The position numbers and the translations under genes were made by a program. A DNA stretch of 64,000 bases from Chroococcidiopsis sp. TS-821 (GTDB lineage Bacteria > Cyanobacteriota > Cyanobacteriia > Cyanobacteriales > Chroococcidiopsidaceae). The stretch covers positions 248,001 through 312,000 of the forward strand of contig NZ_MVDI01000001.1 in assembly GCF_002939305.1 (NCBI RefSeq). The letters run 5' to 3'. Below, piece by piece: positions 45,492 to 55,450 of this stretch (positions within the stretch are counted from its first letter, which is position 1; each line of letters starts with the position of its first letter). Under the pieces are notes generated by a model. That model was not told the origin of the DNA. It saw nothing but the letters and a program-made list of their open reading frames with translations, and did no database searches.

Positions 45492-47327
45492 TTACTCGGT
45501 TCCAAGCATTTGTAAATTGTGTAAACTCGCATATAAACCACCTTGCTGTAGTAGTTCTTCATGTGTACCTGATTCAATAAGCTGACCGCGTTTGAGAACA
45601 AAAATGCGGTCTACGTTACGGATAGTTGACAAGCGGTGCGCAATAATAATTGCTGTGCGATCTACTAGTAATTGCTCCAAGGCATCTTGAATTAAAGCTT
45701 CGGTGCCAACATCTAAATTAGCTGTCGCTTCATCGAGTACAAGAATATGCGGATCGCGAATGGCAGCGCGAGCAAATGCCAGAAGTTGTTTTTGACCGCT
45801 AGAAAGGTTTGTACCGCGTTCTCGAAGTTGGGTATCGTACCCTTGGGGTAACTGTTCGATAAATTGAGCGATATTTGTTTTCTCTGCGGCTGCTGTAATT
45901 TCTTCAAAAGAGTACGAATCGCCTAACGTAATATTACCTTTAACATCTCCTGCGAATAAAAAACCCTCTTGCAGAATCACTGCCATGCGCCGTCTTAATT
46001 CAGCTTGTGGTAGTTCGCGAATATCGATACCATCTACCAAAATCCGCCCGCGACTTGGTTCGTACAAGCGACACAGTAGTCGAATAATAGAACTTTTGCC
46101 TGCACCCGTAGGACCTACTAAAGCAACTTTTTCACCAGGACGAATGACGAAGTTTAAATCTTTGATAACGTAATCATCATCTTTATAAGCAAACCAGACG
46201 CCTTCAAAGCGAATTTCTCCTACTCTCCCTATTTCCCTCTGCCTTCTATCTCCTGCTCTCTGCCTTCTATCTTCAGGATCGCGAATTTCAATTGGTTCAT
46301 CTAAAATGTCACTGACGCGTTCTACTGCGGTGAAGCCTGCTTGAATTGCAGTGAATTTTTCAGCAAATTGCCGTAAAGGGTCAAATAAACGTTGCGCGAA
46401 CAGAATAAACGCAGATAATGTACCAAAAGTCAACTGTTCGCGCAGGACAAAAAAGCCACCAACTAAAAGAACACCCGCGATCGCAACTAAAGCAACCCAC
46501 TCTAATGTTGCAGATACCGCTGAGTCGTGAAAGATTGTTTTATCAACTTCACGAATATACTGTTTATTGGTTGTCCGAAATAGTTGCGCGTTGAATTTCT
46601 CGCGTCGAAATAACTGCACCACATTGATACCAGTAATATTCTCTTGCAATGTGGAATTTAATACTGAAAGTTCTTCTCTAGCTTTGTAGTTAGCTTTGCG
46701 GTACTGTTGCTGAAAGTAAATAATCAACGCTGTTACGGGCAATAACATCAACGTCAGCATCAAAGCAAGTTGCCACTGTAAAGCGAACATCGTAATTAAA
46801 ATTACCAGCATTGAAAAGACATCGCTGATAATTCCAATCGCGCCAGTTGTAAAGACATCACCTAAAGCTTCGACATCGCTTGTCAGGCGAGTAATTAACT
46901 TACCAACAGGCGTACGGTCAAAAAAACGCACGGCTAGTGATGTAACATGCTCAAATAAGTCATTTCGAATATCTGCCGTAATTTGTTGTCCGACCTTTTG
47001 GACAAGATAGCCTTGAAGTCCTGTAAATATTAATCGCAAGACGACTGTTAGTAGTAATAAGCCTTCTAGTATCCTCAGTCCTTCAGATAAAGGACGATTT
47101 TGGAGAAACTCGTAAACATTCGGTTCTTGACGAATCAGCGAAATAGCTTGTCCAATAATCAATGGTTGCACCGCGCCAGCGATCGCTACGGGAACAAGTA
47201 GCAACATAGAGAGTATTAACAATCGCCCGTGACGCTTTCCATAAGGCACTAATCGTAAGAATAATCGCCAGTCTGTTTCGCGGCGACGATTTGTCACTGG
47301 CTGCGAAAGTGGCGCTGAACTAGTCAT
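45492..47327 (-). CDS. ABC exporter half-transporter (MdlB/MsbA-like)
   Basis: Fused membrane and ATPase domains, about 611 aa, probably a homo- or heterodimeric exporter of lipids or drugs. The membrane domain spans about 30-325 with six helices (RLLILSMLLLVPVAIAGAV starts the first). The ATPase domain has Walker A GPTGAGKSS, signature LSSGQKQLLAFARA and Walker B ILVLDEATANLD. The start at 47327 (MTSSAPLSQ) is preferred because the 26 residues before it look non-native. The linker between domains contains the in-frame repeat DRRQRAG-DRRQREI, encoded by heptamer repeats at 46216-46271. Substrate unknown. Confidence 0.93.
   Translation of the reverse strand: MTSSAPLSQPVTNRRRETDWRLFLRLVPYGKRHGRLLILSMLLLVPVAIAGAVQPLIIGQAISLIRQEPNVYEFLQNRPLSEGLRILEGLLLLTVVLRLIFTGLQGYLVQKVGQQITADIRNDLFEHVTSLAVRFFDRTPVGKLITRLTSDVEALGDVFTTGAIGIISDVFSMLVILITMFALQWQLALMLTLMLLPVTALIIYFQQQYRKANYKAREELSVLNSTLQENITGINVVQLFRREKFNAQLFRTTNKQYIREVDKTIFHDSAVSATLEWVALVAIAGVLLVGGFFVLREQLTFGTLSAFILFAQRLFDPLRQFAEKFTAIQAGFTAVERVSDILDEPIEIRDPEDRRQRAGDRRQREIGRVGEIRFEGVWFAYKDDDYVIKDLNFVIRPGEKVALVGPTGAGKSSIIRLLCRLYEPSRGRILVDGIDIRELPQAELRRRMAVILQEGFLFAGDVKGNITLGDSYSFEEITAAAEKTNIAQFIEQLPQGYDTQLRERGTNLSSGQKQLLAFARAAIRDPHILVLDEATANLDVGTEALIQDALEQLLVDRTAIIIAHRLSTIRNVDRIFVLKRGQLIESGTHEELLQQGGLYASLHNLQMLGTE
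46216..46271. repeat. Heptamer repeat inside the ABC exporter gene
   Basis: Eight seven-base units, including two copies of CTCTGCCTTCTATC (46237-46250 and 46258-46271) 21 bases apart. The 21-base period adds exactly seven codons per copy, so the reading frame is kept. Confidence 0.75.
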
Positions 47328-47537
47328 GCTCAAACCCAATAAAGTAATCTGTGAAGCACAAGGCACGTTTATCGAGTTTAGCGCTAGCGTAACTTCAGTC
47401 ACCATGCTTGAGATGGAAAATCGCTTATCAAACAGTATGCGATCGCGCAGCTAAGTAGAGATATTTGACAAGTAACTGGGCATATTAAGTGTAGATTCTT
47501 CAACTCGTGTATATTTACTCGGTTATTACCCAGAAAA

Positions 47538-47993
47538 ATGTTGAAAAAACTCGTTATTTGCATATTAGTTACCAGCGCTATTTTATTTAGTTTTGCCGCC
47601 AAAGCTTCTCCAGTATGGTATAAAGACGATCCTTGGAAACTTTCTTCAGCGATTGTTCATTACCCAACGACAGCAGCAAATTACTATAAACACATTGTTT
47701 ATCAAGGTACAGAAACTTCTTTAGATGAATATCTTTTTTATTGGGGTATAAAAGCTAAAGTTTACAAGCAAGATATTGCTAAAACGGAAGTAGAGATGAA
47801 AGGTGAATCTATGATGCTTGATAATTTTAAACAAAAGCCTTGGGCTATCTGTCATTTAATTTACTTTAATAACGGTGAAGATTTACCAGAAGTCACTTGT
47901 GTTGCTACCAATACTAATGGCGAACCATTGGATAGAAATATGCTTAATAGCACCTATCGTCAAAGTGTCTATCAAAAAACTACAGGATTATAA
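47538..47993 (+). CDS. Exported hypothetical protein, 151 aa
   Basis: Unassigned. It has a clear Sec signal peptide (LKKLVICILVTSAILFSFA, cleavage likely after AKA near 23). The mature protein includes VWYKDDPWKLSSAIVHYPT, YYKHIVYQGTETSLDEYLFY and two cysteines (AICHLIYF and EVTCVATNT) that may pair. Composition is Lys/Tyr-rich and somewhat lower in GC than its neighbours, which might indicate transfer. It lies 210 bases from the divergent exporter; a functional link is speculation. Confidence 0.65.
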   Translation: MLKKLVICILVTSAILFSFAAKASPVWYKDDPWKLSSAIVHYPTTAANYYKHIVYQGTETSLDEYLFYWGIKAKVYKQDIAKTEVEMKGESMMLDNFKQKPWAICHLIYFNNGEDLPEVTCVATNTNGEPLDRNMLNSTYRQSVYQKTTGL

Positions 47994-48089
47994 ATTAACT
48001 TATTAGCTGAGATGCGATCGCATTTTTTGTAGCGCTACGCGCCAGTAAACTTGCAGGGTTGCAGACTAACAACTTGTGCTTAAGATAAT

Positions 48090-48788
48090 CTAGTTTTTAG
48101 CTGCTACCCAACCACCGCCCCACAGTCCCGTGTAAAACTTGACAAGATCGCCAAACCCCGCTTGCTGTAATAATTCAATTGTGCGTGATTCCGCAATAGG
48201 ATAAACGCCTTTATCAATCGTTTTCATACCCTCATTAATTTGTTCTGGTTGCATTCCCATTTCTTCCCAAAAGAGTTTGATAATTGCAGTTGTTTTCTCA
48301 AACTCGCGCGAACCTTTTTCACCACAGATATCAACTAATATCAATGGGGCGGATGATTTGAGTCGTTGGGCAATACTTTGAAGTAACGCAAGTTTGCTGC
48401 CATCGTCAGGTAGAAAATGCATGACTAAAATACACGTTGCGCCGTCATAAAGCGGCGTTTCTGGTAACTCGTGAGTGTATCCTTGAAACAGTTTAATGCG
48501 ATTTGATAAGTCGTTTTGAGTGATTTTTTGTTGGGCGATCGCCAACATATTAGTTGATGGATCGACACCCAGCAATTGCCACTGTGGGTTATTACTAAAC
48601 TTCACCAACTCCATTCCTGTACCCGCACCGACAATCAATAAATTCGCAGTTTCAGGTAAATGAAATTTTAAAAACGACAACGCCATTGTATGCATTGCTT
48701 CATAACCAGGAATTGCCCTACGCGCGCGATCGTCATATTCGGTAGTAGCAACTGGCGGGTTAGTGTCAAAATCAATCGTTTTCTCCAT
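48090..48788 (-). CDS. Class I SAM-dependent methyltransferase
   Basis: A protein of 232 aa. The SAM-binding motif I is LLIVGAGTGMELVKF (about 50-64), motif II has LLGVDPSTNMLAIA, and the post-motif acidic DGATCILVMHFLPDDG follows. The N-terminal DDRARRAIPGYEAMH region resembles CmoA-like and other small-molecule methyltransferases that bind tRNA or carboxy-SAM, but the similarity is not enough to name a substrate. The stop is 90 bases from the exported protein gene, tail-to-tail. Confidence 0.85.
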   Translation of the reverse strand: MEKTIDFDTNPPVATTEYDDRARRAIPGYEAMHTMALSFLKFHLPETANLLIVGAGTGMELVKFSNNPQWQLLGVDPSTNMLAIAQQKITQNDLSNRIKLFQGYTHELPETPLYDGATCILVMHFLPDDGSKLALLQSIAQRLKSSAPLILVDICGEKGSREFEKTTAIIKLFWEEMGMQPEQINEGMKTIDKGVYPIAESRTIELLQQAGFGDLVKFYTGLWGGGWVAAKN

Positions 48789-48879
48789 AATAGAGTCAAA
48801 CTTTCGAGCGATGAAGGTATTTTAACTGGGTTCAAGATTTATGTATAAAGCCAACCAGTCGAACATTATTTATCTGAAA

Positions 48880-49524
48880 TTAAACCGTAGCTAAAGTGTT
48901 ACAGCGGATGTTTTCTATGACTTCACTCAAATTATCTGTATTTAACCGATAACTTAATGGATGCGCAATTAATCTCGCAGTGCTTTCATAAAGTACTTCA
49001 ATCTCGATTAAGCCGTTTTCGCGTAAAGTTCGCCCAGTCGAAACTAAATCAACGATCGCTTCGGACATTCCGGTGATTGGTCCTAATTCTACCGAACCGT
49101 ATAAAGGTACAATTTCTACAGGTAAATCGATACTATCAAAGTATTCGCGCGCGCAATGCACAAATTTAGAGGCGACTCGACTATTCGTTGGTAATTCTAC
49201 CGCTGAACGATATGGACTCGATGCTTTCACGGCAACTGACATCCGACAGCGACCATATCCCAAATCAATCAAATGGGCAACTTGGGGTTTTTTCTCGCGG
49301 AGTACGTCGTAACCTACAATGCCCAATTGGGCTTGACCGTATTCTACATACACCGGAACATCATGCGTTCTCACAAGCAATGCTTGCGCTTTTCCCATCG
49401 GATCTTGAATTTGCAATTGCCGATTACCAGAATCTAAAAAAGCACTAAAATCTAATCCTACAGCTTGCAATAAGCTAATGCTATCTTTCAAAAGTGCGCC
49501 TTTCGGCAATGCAACAGTAAGCAT
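48880..49524 (-). CDS. hisG: ATP phosphoribosyltransferase, short form
   Basis: First enzyme of histidine synthesis: ATP plus PRPP. It is 214 aa, lacking the C-terminal regulatory domain, so it should work with HisZ. Marks are [31 protein letters not shown] and the PRPP-loop region [23 protein letters not shown]. hisZ is not adjacent. It begins at ATG 49524 and is divergent from the response regulator across a repeat-rich spacer. Confidence 0.95.
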   Translation of the reverse strand: MLTVALPKGALLKDSISLLQAVGLDFSAFLDSGNRQLQIQDPMGKAQALLVRTHDVPVYVEYGQAQLGIVGYDVLREKKPQVAHLIDLGYGRCRMSVAVKASSPYRSAVELPTNSRVASKFVHCAREYFDSIDLPVEIVPLYGSVELGPITGMSEAIVDLVSTGRTLRENGLIEIEVLYESTARLIAHPLSYRLNTDNLSEVIENIRCNTLATV

Positions 49525-49565
49525 AAAAGTTAAATAGAGTTGCTAAGACTAACACAAATTCTATA

Positions 49566-49638
49566 CCCTCACTCCTCATCCCTCATTATGCTATTTACTC
49601 ATCACTAGCCACTAATCACTCTTCCTCTCACCCCTCAT
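49566..49638. repeat. Degenerate short tandem repeats between hisG and the response regulator
   Basis: Units such as CACTCCTCATCCCTCATT and CATCACTAGCCACTAATCAC repeat in roughly seven- to nine-base steps. The final CTCACCCCTCATT runs into the start codon of the response-regulator gene, leaving no normal ribosome-binding site. Confidence 0.55.
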
Positions 49639-49639
49639 T

Positions 49640-50326
49640 ATGCGAATTCTTTTAGTTGACGACGAAGTTGAACTTACCGATCCTTTAAGTCGCGTTCTTA
49701 GCCGCGAAGGTTACAGCGTTGATGCTGCTTATGATGGTGCAACGGGTAGTGAACTAGCTTCCCACCAAAGCTACGACTTATTGATTTTAGACTGGATGCT
49801 ACCGTTTAAAACTGGCTTAGAAATCTGTCAGGAAGTACGCCGTAAGGGACAAACAACGCCTGTACTGTTTCTCACAGCGAAAGATACCGTAGACGATCGC
49901 GTTCAAGGTTTAGACGCGGGTGCGGATGATTATCTCGTTAAACCGTTTGAATTACGCGAGTTACTCGCACGAGTTCGCGCTTTACTACGGCGGTCAAGTA
50001 CTGAGGTGACGACATCGACATCTCAAAAACTGCAAGTTGCCGATCTAGAACTTGATTGTGAAAATCAGCTAGCGTATCGTCAAGAACGCATGATTGAATT
50101 ATCAGAAAAAGAAAGTCAATTACTCGAATATTTTATGCGTAATGCGGGACAACTGTTAACGCATACCCAAATTCAACAATATTTATGGGGTGATGGCGAA
50201 CCACCGAGTAGTAACGTGTTAGCTGCTTTAATTCGTTTGTTACGTCGTAAAATAGAAGCCCCAGGAGAAACGCCACTGATTCATACTGTTTATGGTAAGG
50301 GTTATCGTTTTGGGGAAAGTAATTAA
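49640..50326 (+). CDS. OmpR/PhoB-family response regulator
   Basis: A protein of 228 aa. The receiver domain (1-115) has acidic pair Asp7-Asp8, phospho-acceptor Asp51 in LILDWMLP, Thr in FLTAKD and Lys in YLVKPFE. The winged-helix DNA-binding domain (about 130-228) ends VYGKGYRFGE, the usual close. No histidine kinase is adjacent, so it is an orphan by position and its signal is unknown. The leader is composed of short repeats. Confidence 0.93.
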   Translation: MRILLVDDEVELTDPLSRVLSREGYSVDAAYDGATGSELASHQSYDLLILDWMLPFKTGLEICQEVRRKGQTTPVLFLTAKDTVDDRVQGLDAGADDYLVKPFELRELLARVRALLRRSSTEVTTSTSQKLQVADLELDCENQLAYRQERMIELSEKESQLLEYFMRNAGQLLTHTQIQQYLWGDGEPPSSNVLAALIRLLRRKIEAPGETPLIHTVYGKGYRFGESN

Positions 50327-50336
50327 GTATCAATGT

Positions 50337-50364
50337 TGGTAAATGGGTCATTGGTAATTGGTAA
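50337..50364. repeat. Heptamer tandem repeat after the response-regulator gene
   Basis: TGGTAAA, TGGGTCA, TTGGTAA, TTGGTAA: four seven-base units of the GGTAAnn family. Confidence 0.65.
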
Positions 50365-50455
50365 GAATGTTGAGTACCACTTCCATTACCTATTACTGCG
50401 TTCCCCTATCTCAACAAGCATAATGTTTTAAAGTAATCTATTACTATACCATTTT

Positions 50456-51454
50456 TCAAGCTTGATAGTTGCGGAGTTGATGAATGAGAATTTGCATTTT
50501 TTCGCGTAAAGATTGCGCTTCTTGATAAATACGCGATCGCATTTTCGCATTACCATTTACTTTCAACTCAGTTTTATACACAGGTTGAATGAAGTAATAT
50601 AAACGCGATCGCATTGCCCAAACTCCCATTGAAGGAAAAAGAGCAAACACGGGAATTAATGGGGAAAGCGGTAAAAAAGGAAGATAAAGTTTCTTGGCTA
50701 AAGCTTTGAAGTGAATTGCCCAAGGATGTAAATATTCGTTACCGATACAAATTACGGGAAGGATGGGAACATTGTAGCGATCGCTCAGTTGAATAAAACT
50801 CGAATCGAACGTTTCTAATTGATATCTTTTTTTCCATCCTTTCATTGGACCGCGTAAGCCCTCAGGAGCATATAATAAAATTGTTTCTTGCGCTAATGCC
50901 GCCTCAAAATCATCGCGTTCTGCCCTCACGCCACCTAAAACTTGCGACCATCCAGGCGGTAGCCACCATACCATCCAAGGATGATCGAATAATGCTACAC
51001 CCGCAAGGGGTTGTACAGTCCAATCGCGGTTTTCTGCTAAAAGATAACCAAGGACGAGAAAATCCCACGGAAAGCACATTCCCGCATGATTCATGGCGAC
51101 TAGCAATGGTGCTGTTTGCGGTAAATTTTCGACTTGTTTTAGCTCAGCACGAAAGTAATATTTAACGATAGGATTCAGAATTTCTTCGCGGAATGCTTGT
51201 TGATATTTGGGATTAAATGTATAACCTTGATTTTTAGGGAAACGACATCCCAAACGTAACCAGCGAATCAACAACGCCAAATAAAAGCCGCAAGGGATGA
51301 GAAATAAAATGTACTCTAGCCAATTCCAACCATCAGGATCGACGTGATAATGTTGCCAGTGGCGATTGAAGAGAATTAACCACCCTGGAGGATACCACAG
51401 GCAGAACCAGTCAAACCATGTGAATTGATAGGTATCAAGTGTCGATTCCTTCAT
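50456..51454 (-). CDS. Phospholipid/glycerolipid acyltransferase (PlsC-like)
   Basis: A protein of 332 aa with two or three N-terminal hydrophobic segments (WLEYILFLIPCGFYLALLI). The acyltransferase block contains the active-site-like MNHAGMCFPWDF, in which His and Asp are separated by seven residues rather than the usual four. LLYAPEGLRGPMKGWKKRY is the downstream glycerophosphate-binding-like motif. It may acylate lysophosphatidate or another lipid acceptor. The wider His-Asp spacing points to a divergent subfamily. It is minus-strand and alone. Confidence 0.8.
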   Translation of the reverse strand: MKESTLDTYQFTWFDWFCLWYPPGWLILFNRHWQHYHVDPDGWNWLEYILFLIPCGFYLALLIRWLRLGCRFPKNQGYTFNPKYQQAFREEILNPIVKYYFRAELKQVENLPQTAPLLVAMNHAGMCFPWDFLVLGYLLAENRDWTVQPLAGVALFDHPWMVWWLPPGWSQVLGGVRAERDDFEAALAQETILLYAPEGLRGPMKGWKKRYQLETFDSSFIQLSDRYNVPILPVICIGNEYLHPWAIHFKALAKKLYLPFLPLSPLIPVFALFPSMGVWAMRSRLYYFIQPVYKTELKVNGNAKMRSRIYQEAQSLREKMQILIHQLRNYQA

Positions 51455-51462
51455 TATCTCTG

Positions 51463-51490
51463 GTAATAGGTAACGGGTAATGGGAAATTA
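51463..51490. repeat. Short GGTAAnn-type repeat upstream of the acyltransferase
   Basis: GGTAATA, GGTAACG, GGTAATG, GGAAAT in near seven-base steps. Confidence 0.5.
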
Positions 51491-51566
51491 TTACTTAATA
51501 TTCTTCCCGATAACCAATGACCATTCACCAGCCTGTAACTTACGCTTAATTTGACCTATTTAATGA

Positions 51567-52907
51567 TTATTGTGCCTTAACCCAAGCTTGCGCGCTCATT
51601 TGTACGGGGTCCCAAGGGCTACTAAACGGAGGCGTGTAGCTGAGATCGAGTTGATTTAATTCATCCACCTTCATACCGTGAAATAAAGCAGTCGCAAAAA
51701 TATCAATTCGTTTGGCGACTTCTCCTTGATAATGACCAACAATTTGCGCGCCTAGTAAACGCCCAGTATGGCGATCGCCGGTCACGCGAATTCGGAGTTT
51801 GTGCGCGTGAGGATAATAAACTTTACGATCCCATGTTTCTAGCTCGACGGTAACTGCGTCTATTCCTGCATTTTGGGCTTCAGAATCGCGTAAACCAGTC
51901 CGCGCGATCGCCAAATCAAAAACCTTCACTACTTGCGTACCTAGCGTTCCCGCAAATTCTTGATTTCCACCTACTGCATTTTCACCAGCAATTCGCCCTT
52001 GTTTGTGTGCGGTGGTTCCTAGCGGTAGATAGGTGGATTCAGTTAAAATTCGATGCCAAGTTTCAACACAGTCGCCTGCTGCATAGATATCTGGAACGCT
52101 TGTTTCCATTTTTCGCGTGACTTGAATTGCATCTTTGATACCGCAAGCCACGCCAGCCGTTTTGGCAAGTTCAGTGTTAGGTTTGACGCCGACAGCCACT
52201 AACACCATATCAACAGTTGTATGATAGTTTTCGCCTTTGACTAATAACTGCGTTCCTTTCGCTTCAATTGTCTCAATTGCCACACCATTGACAACTGTAA
52301 TGTTATGACGCTGTAGTTCTTCCTGAATAATTTGACCTAAACTAGGGTCAACAGTTTTCATCACTGTTTCTGAATGTTCAATCACCGTAACAGCGATACC
52401 TCGGTGCGTCAAAGCATCAGCCATTTCTAAACCAATGTATCCACCGCCAATAATCGCGACGGATTGTGGTTGTTCGGTGGTTAAATATTGATGAATGGCA
52501 AAGCTATCTGCCATCGAGTGCAACAAAAAAACGCCAGGAAGATCGAGTCCAGCAATTTGCGGTCGAGTTGATACCGCACCTGTAGCAATAATTAGGCGAT
52601 CGTAGTTTAAATTGCGCGATCGCATTTCGCGATCGACAACGGTGACAATTTTTTGCTGCGGATCGATCGTCTGAGCTGTACAATCGAGTAGCAGCTGAAT
52701 GCCTTCGCGTGTAATTTCCTCGGTTGTGCGATGCGCTAAGTTTCGCCAATCTGGAACTTCACCACTCAGGAAAAACGGTAATCCACAAATGCTGTAGTTC
52801 GGAAAACTATCCGCGACAACAACTGTTAAATTAACTGTAGAATCCAACTCCCGCGCCCGCAACGCCGCACTAATACCTGCGTCGCTACCACCGATAATAA
52901 GTATCAT
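51567..52907 (-). CDS. FAD/NAD(P)-dependent disulfide reductase (CoA-disulfide-reductase-like) in ars operon
   Basis: A flavoprotein of 446 aa. The N-terminal FAD fold begins MILIIGGSDAGISAALRARE. A single redox cysteine sits at about residue 43 in NYSICGLPFFLSG, as in CoA-disulfide reductase, NADH oxidase and peroxidase. The NAD(P) fold is VAIIGGGYIGLEMADAL, and ALVAVGVKPNTEL-like and YAAGDCVET segments follow. The start at 52907 is chosen because the 54 codons before it overlap arsC and look non-native. It sits 14 bases after arsC, so it is the last gene of the arsenic set. It may reduce a thiol needed by ArsC; that is inference. Confidence 0.9.
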   Translation of the reverse strand: MILIIGGSDAGISAALRARELDSTVNLTVVVADSFPNYSICGLPFFLSGEVPDWRNLAHRTTEEITREGIQLLLDCTAQTIDPQQKIVTVVDREMRSRNLNYDRLIIATGAVSTRPQIAGLDLPGVFLLHSMADSFAIHQYLTTEQPQSVAIIGGGYIGLEMADALTHRGIAVTVIEHSETVMKTVDPSLGQIIQEELQRHNITVVNGVAIETIEAKGTQLLVKGENYHTTVDMVLVAVGVKPNTELAKTAGVACGIKDAIQVTRKMETSVPDIYAAGDCVETWHRILTESTYLPLGTTAHKQGRIAGENAVGGNQEFAGTLGTQVVKVFDLAIARTGLRDSEAQNAGIDAVTVELETWDRKVYYPHAHKLRIRVTGDRHTGRLLGAQIVGHYQGEVAKRIDIFATALFHGMKVDELNQLDLSYTPPFSSPWDPVQMSAQAWVKAQ

Positions 52908-52921
52908 GGATTTAAGGATAG

Positions 52922-53335
52922 TTACTGTGCAGTAGTTTTGCTGCTGAGAGATGCAATCAGTTTTTCGACTCTTTCTTTGACTTGTTCGCGCACTTCGCGA
53001 AACTTCTCGACTGATTCGCCTTCTGGATCGTCGAGTTGCCAATCTTGAAAGACTTCCCGCAGTACCCATGCTTCGGGTAAGTTAACACCACAGCCGCATA
53101 AGGAAATAACGGCATCGTAATCTTCAGGATTAAAATCGCTTAAAGGTTTGGATGTTTGATTGCTAATATCGATGCCAACTTCTGACATGACTTCTACAGT
53201 TGTCGGATCGACAGCACTTGCTTCTAAGCCGGAACTTGTGACGGCAATTTTACCTTCTCCGAGGGTACGGGCAAATCCTTCTGCCATTTGCGAACGGCGC
53301 GAGTTTTTCTTGCATACAAACATGACTTTTTTCAT
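52922..53335 (-). CDS. arsC: Arsenate reductase ArsC (LMW-phosphatase fold)
   Basis: Reduces arsenate to arsenite. It is 137 aa. The P-loop is C8-KKNSR-R14 (CX5R) with Ser15. The resolving cysteines Cys80 and Cys82 in SLCGCGVNLP match the three-cysteine scheme known from the Synechocystis enzyme, which uses glutathione and glutaredoxin. RSQMAEGFARTLGEGKI is the usual N-terminal helix. The gene lies between arsH and the disulfide-reductase gene in one direction. Confidence 0.95.
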   Translation of the reverse strand: MKKVMFVCKKNSRRSQMAEGFARTLGEGKIAVTSSGLEASAVDPTTVEVMSEVGIDISNQTSKPLSDFNPEDYDAVISLCGCGVNLPEAWVLREVFQDWQLDDPEGESVEKFREVREQVKERVEKLIASLSSKTTAQ

Positions 53336-53437
53336 ATCGTCATCCTAGTTGAGTTGTTAGATTTTCTTTGAACGAACCGCAAAGGTCACAAAGGATAGAA
53401 TCCGAGTTTGGTTCAAAGTCCCTCATCTCTAAGGAAT

Positions 53438-54115
53438 TTAGGGGCTAGATCGCTGGTTATTCGTCTTGACTTCTAATGCGCTATTGGCAATTTGAATAAC
53501 TTCTTTTGCCGCTTTTTCTTTGCGTTCGCTGTATCTGTCGGTGAGATAATCAACTTTGTCGCGCAGTAGTAAGGTGAATTTATAGAGTTCTTCCATGACA
53601 TCAACAACGCGATCGCGATATGGTGAATCTTTCATTGTTCCGTCGTCGTTGAACTCTTGATACGCTTTTGCAACTGAGGATTGATTGGGAATCGTAAACA
53701 TCCGCATCCATCGCCCTAAGATTCGCAGTGTGTTGACGGCATTAAATGACTGCGAACCGCCGCTGACTTGCATCACAGCCAAAGTTCTACCTTGTGTTGG
53801 TCTAACTGCGCCTAAACTTAGAGGAATCCAGTCAATTTGGTTTTTCATGATGCCGGTAATATTACCGTGCATTTCAGGACTTGACCAAACTTGTCCTTCT
53901 GACCATAAACTTAATTCTCGCAGTTCTTGGACTTTAGGATGTGTCTCGGGAACGCTGGCGTAAATTGGTAACTCGCGCGGATCGAAAAATCGCACTTCTG
54001 CACCAAATTCCTCGATAATTCTCGCAGCTTCTTCTGCTAACAAACGACTGTAAGAGCGATCGCGTAAAGAACCGTACAAAAATAAAATGCGTGGTTTGTG
54101 GTTAAATGTCGGCAT
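53438..54115 (-). CDS. arsH: ArsH, NADPH-dependent FMN reductase
   Basis: A flavodoxin-like protein of 225 aa. The FMN phosphate loop is [20 protein letters not shown]. Other ArsH marks are [23 protein letters not shown] and [21 protein letters not shown]. In other bacteria ArsH oxidises trivalent organoarsenicals and has metal/quinone reductase activity. It is the third gene after arsR in the same direction. Cyanobacterial ars operons often include it. Confidence 0.94.
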   Translation of the reverse strand: MPTFNHKPRILFLYGSLRDRSYSRLLAEEAARIIEEFGAEVRFFDPRELPIYASVPETHPKVQELRELSLWSEGQVWSSPEMHGNITGIMKNQIDWIPLSLGAVRPTQGRTLAVMQVSGGSQSFNAVNTLRILGRWMRMFTIPNQSSVAKAYQEFNDDGTMKDSPYRDRVVDVMEELYKFTLLLRDKVDYLTDRYSERKEKAAKEVIQIANSALEVKTNNQRSSP

Positions 54116-54123
54116 AGTCGCTC

Positions 54124-54155
54124 ATTGGTAATCGGTACTCGGTAATTGGTAATTG
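54124..54155. repeat. Heptamer tandem repeat between acr3 and arsH
   Basis: ATTGGTA, ATCGGTA, CTCGGTA, ATTGGTA, ATTG in exact seven-base phase, lying between the acr3 stop codon and the arsH start codon within the arsenic operon. Confidence 0.8.
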
Positions 54156-54188
54156 TTATTCTCTAAGTACCTCTAGAAAATTACGTAA

Positions 54189-55343
54189 TTACTTATAAGC
54201 ACTAACACAACGCGGATCTCTTAAAGTTGCTTTTTCAGGTTCTCTGGGGAACCAGGCGGCGGTTCGCTTACAAAATTCCACTAACATCAACATTACGGGT
54301 ACTTCAATAAGTACACCGACTACTGTGGCAAGGGCTGCACCTGAATTTAAACCAAAAAGGGTGACCGCTGTGGCGATCGCCACTTCAAAATGATTACTCG
54401 CACCAATTAACGCCGCTGGTGCAGCATCTTCGTATGACAAATTCATTTTCAACGCTGCAACGTATGTAATCAAGAAAATGAAATTTGTTTGAATAAACAG
54501 CGGTACAGCAATCAGTAAGATGTGCAGTGGATTGTTAACAATAAGGTCGCCTTTGAAGGAAAATAGCAATACCAAAGTAACGAGTAATGCAGTAATTGCA
54601 ACAGGATTTAAATATTTGAGAAACTTACGCTCAAACCATTCTCTACCTTTATTTTTGAAAATCCAGTGGCGGCTGTACATTCCAGCAACTAAAGGTAAAC
54701 CAACATAAATTAGTACCGATAAGACAATAGTTTGCCAAGGTACAGTTAAATCATTTGCAGCAAGCAACCATCGCCCTAGCGGTGCGTATAAAAACAGCAT
54801 TGCTAGAGAGTTTACCGCTACCATGACCAAGGTATGTCCTTGATTGCTATAAGACAAGTATCCCCACATCAATACCATTGCTGTACAAGGAGCAATACCT
54901 AATAGAATCGTACCAGCGATGTAAGAATTTGCTAGGCTAACTTCAGCACCGCGAATCAGTTCTGTACCTGTGAGAAAGTTACGAAATAACCACCCTAAGA
55001 AAAACTGAGCAAATGCTACCATCGTGAACGGTTTAATTAACCAATTCACTACTAAAGTCAGAATGACGGGTTTTGGGGCACGAATTGCATTTTTTGCTTG
55101 GGTAAAGTCAATTTTTACCATGATCGGATACATCATAAAAAAGAGACATATCGCGATCGGAATTGATACTTGATAGATACTCATCGCATCTAATGCAACT
55201 GCAACCCCAGGAAATAATCTACCGAGTAAAATTCCTGCAAAGATACACAAGAATACCCAAACAGTAAGGTATTTTTCAAAAAAACTGAGATTACTACCAG
55301 CTTTAACAGCAGTTCGATTTACTTGAGGATTCTTTGTACTCAT
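54189..55343 (-). CDS. acr3: Arsenite efflux permease ACR3
   Basis: Arsenite exporter of the BART/ACR3 superfamily, 384 aa with about ten helices. The conserved cysteine of the translocation path is in [18 protein letters not shown]. Other family pieces are [21 protein letters not shown] and [21 protein letters not shown]. It extrudes arsenite, formed by ArsC, using the proton gradient. It follows the PstS-like gene by about 145 bases of heptamer repeats. Confidence 0.95.
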   Translation of the reverse strand: MSTKNPQVNRTAVKAGSNLSFFEKYLTVWVFLCIFAGILLGRLFPGVAVALDAMSIYQVSIPIAICLFFMMYPIMVKIDFTQAKNAIRAPKPVILTLVVNWLIKPFTMVAFAQFFLGWLFRNFLTGTELIRGAEVSLANSYIAGTILLGIAPCTAMVLMWGYLSYSNQGHTLVMVAVNSLAMLFLYAPLGRWLLAANDLTVPWQTIVLSVLIYVGLPLVAGMYSRHWIFKNKGREWFERKFLKYLNPVAITALLVTLVLLFSFKGDLIVNNPLHILLIAVPLFIQTNFIFLITYVAALKMNLSYEDAAPAALIGASNHFEVAIATAVTLFGLNSGAALATVVGVLIEVPVMLMLVEFCKRTAAWFPREPEKATLRDPRCVSAYK

Positions 55344-55450
55344 CAGGTTTATATTGAAAGAAAATGACTAATAATTGCTTGAACTAAGTAAATAGGTAAA
55401 AAGATAAACTTTAAAAGCTAACAACATAGATATTTAAAGCAATGTTTATG

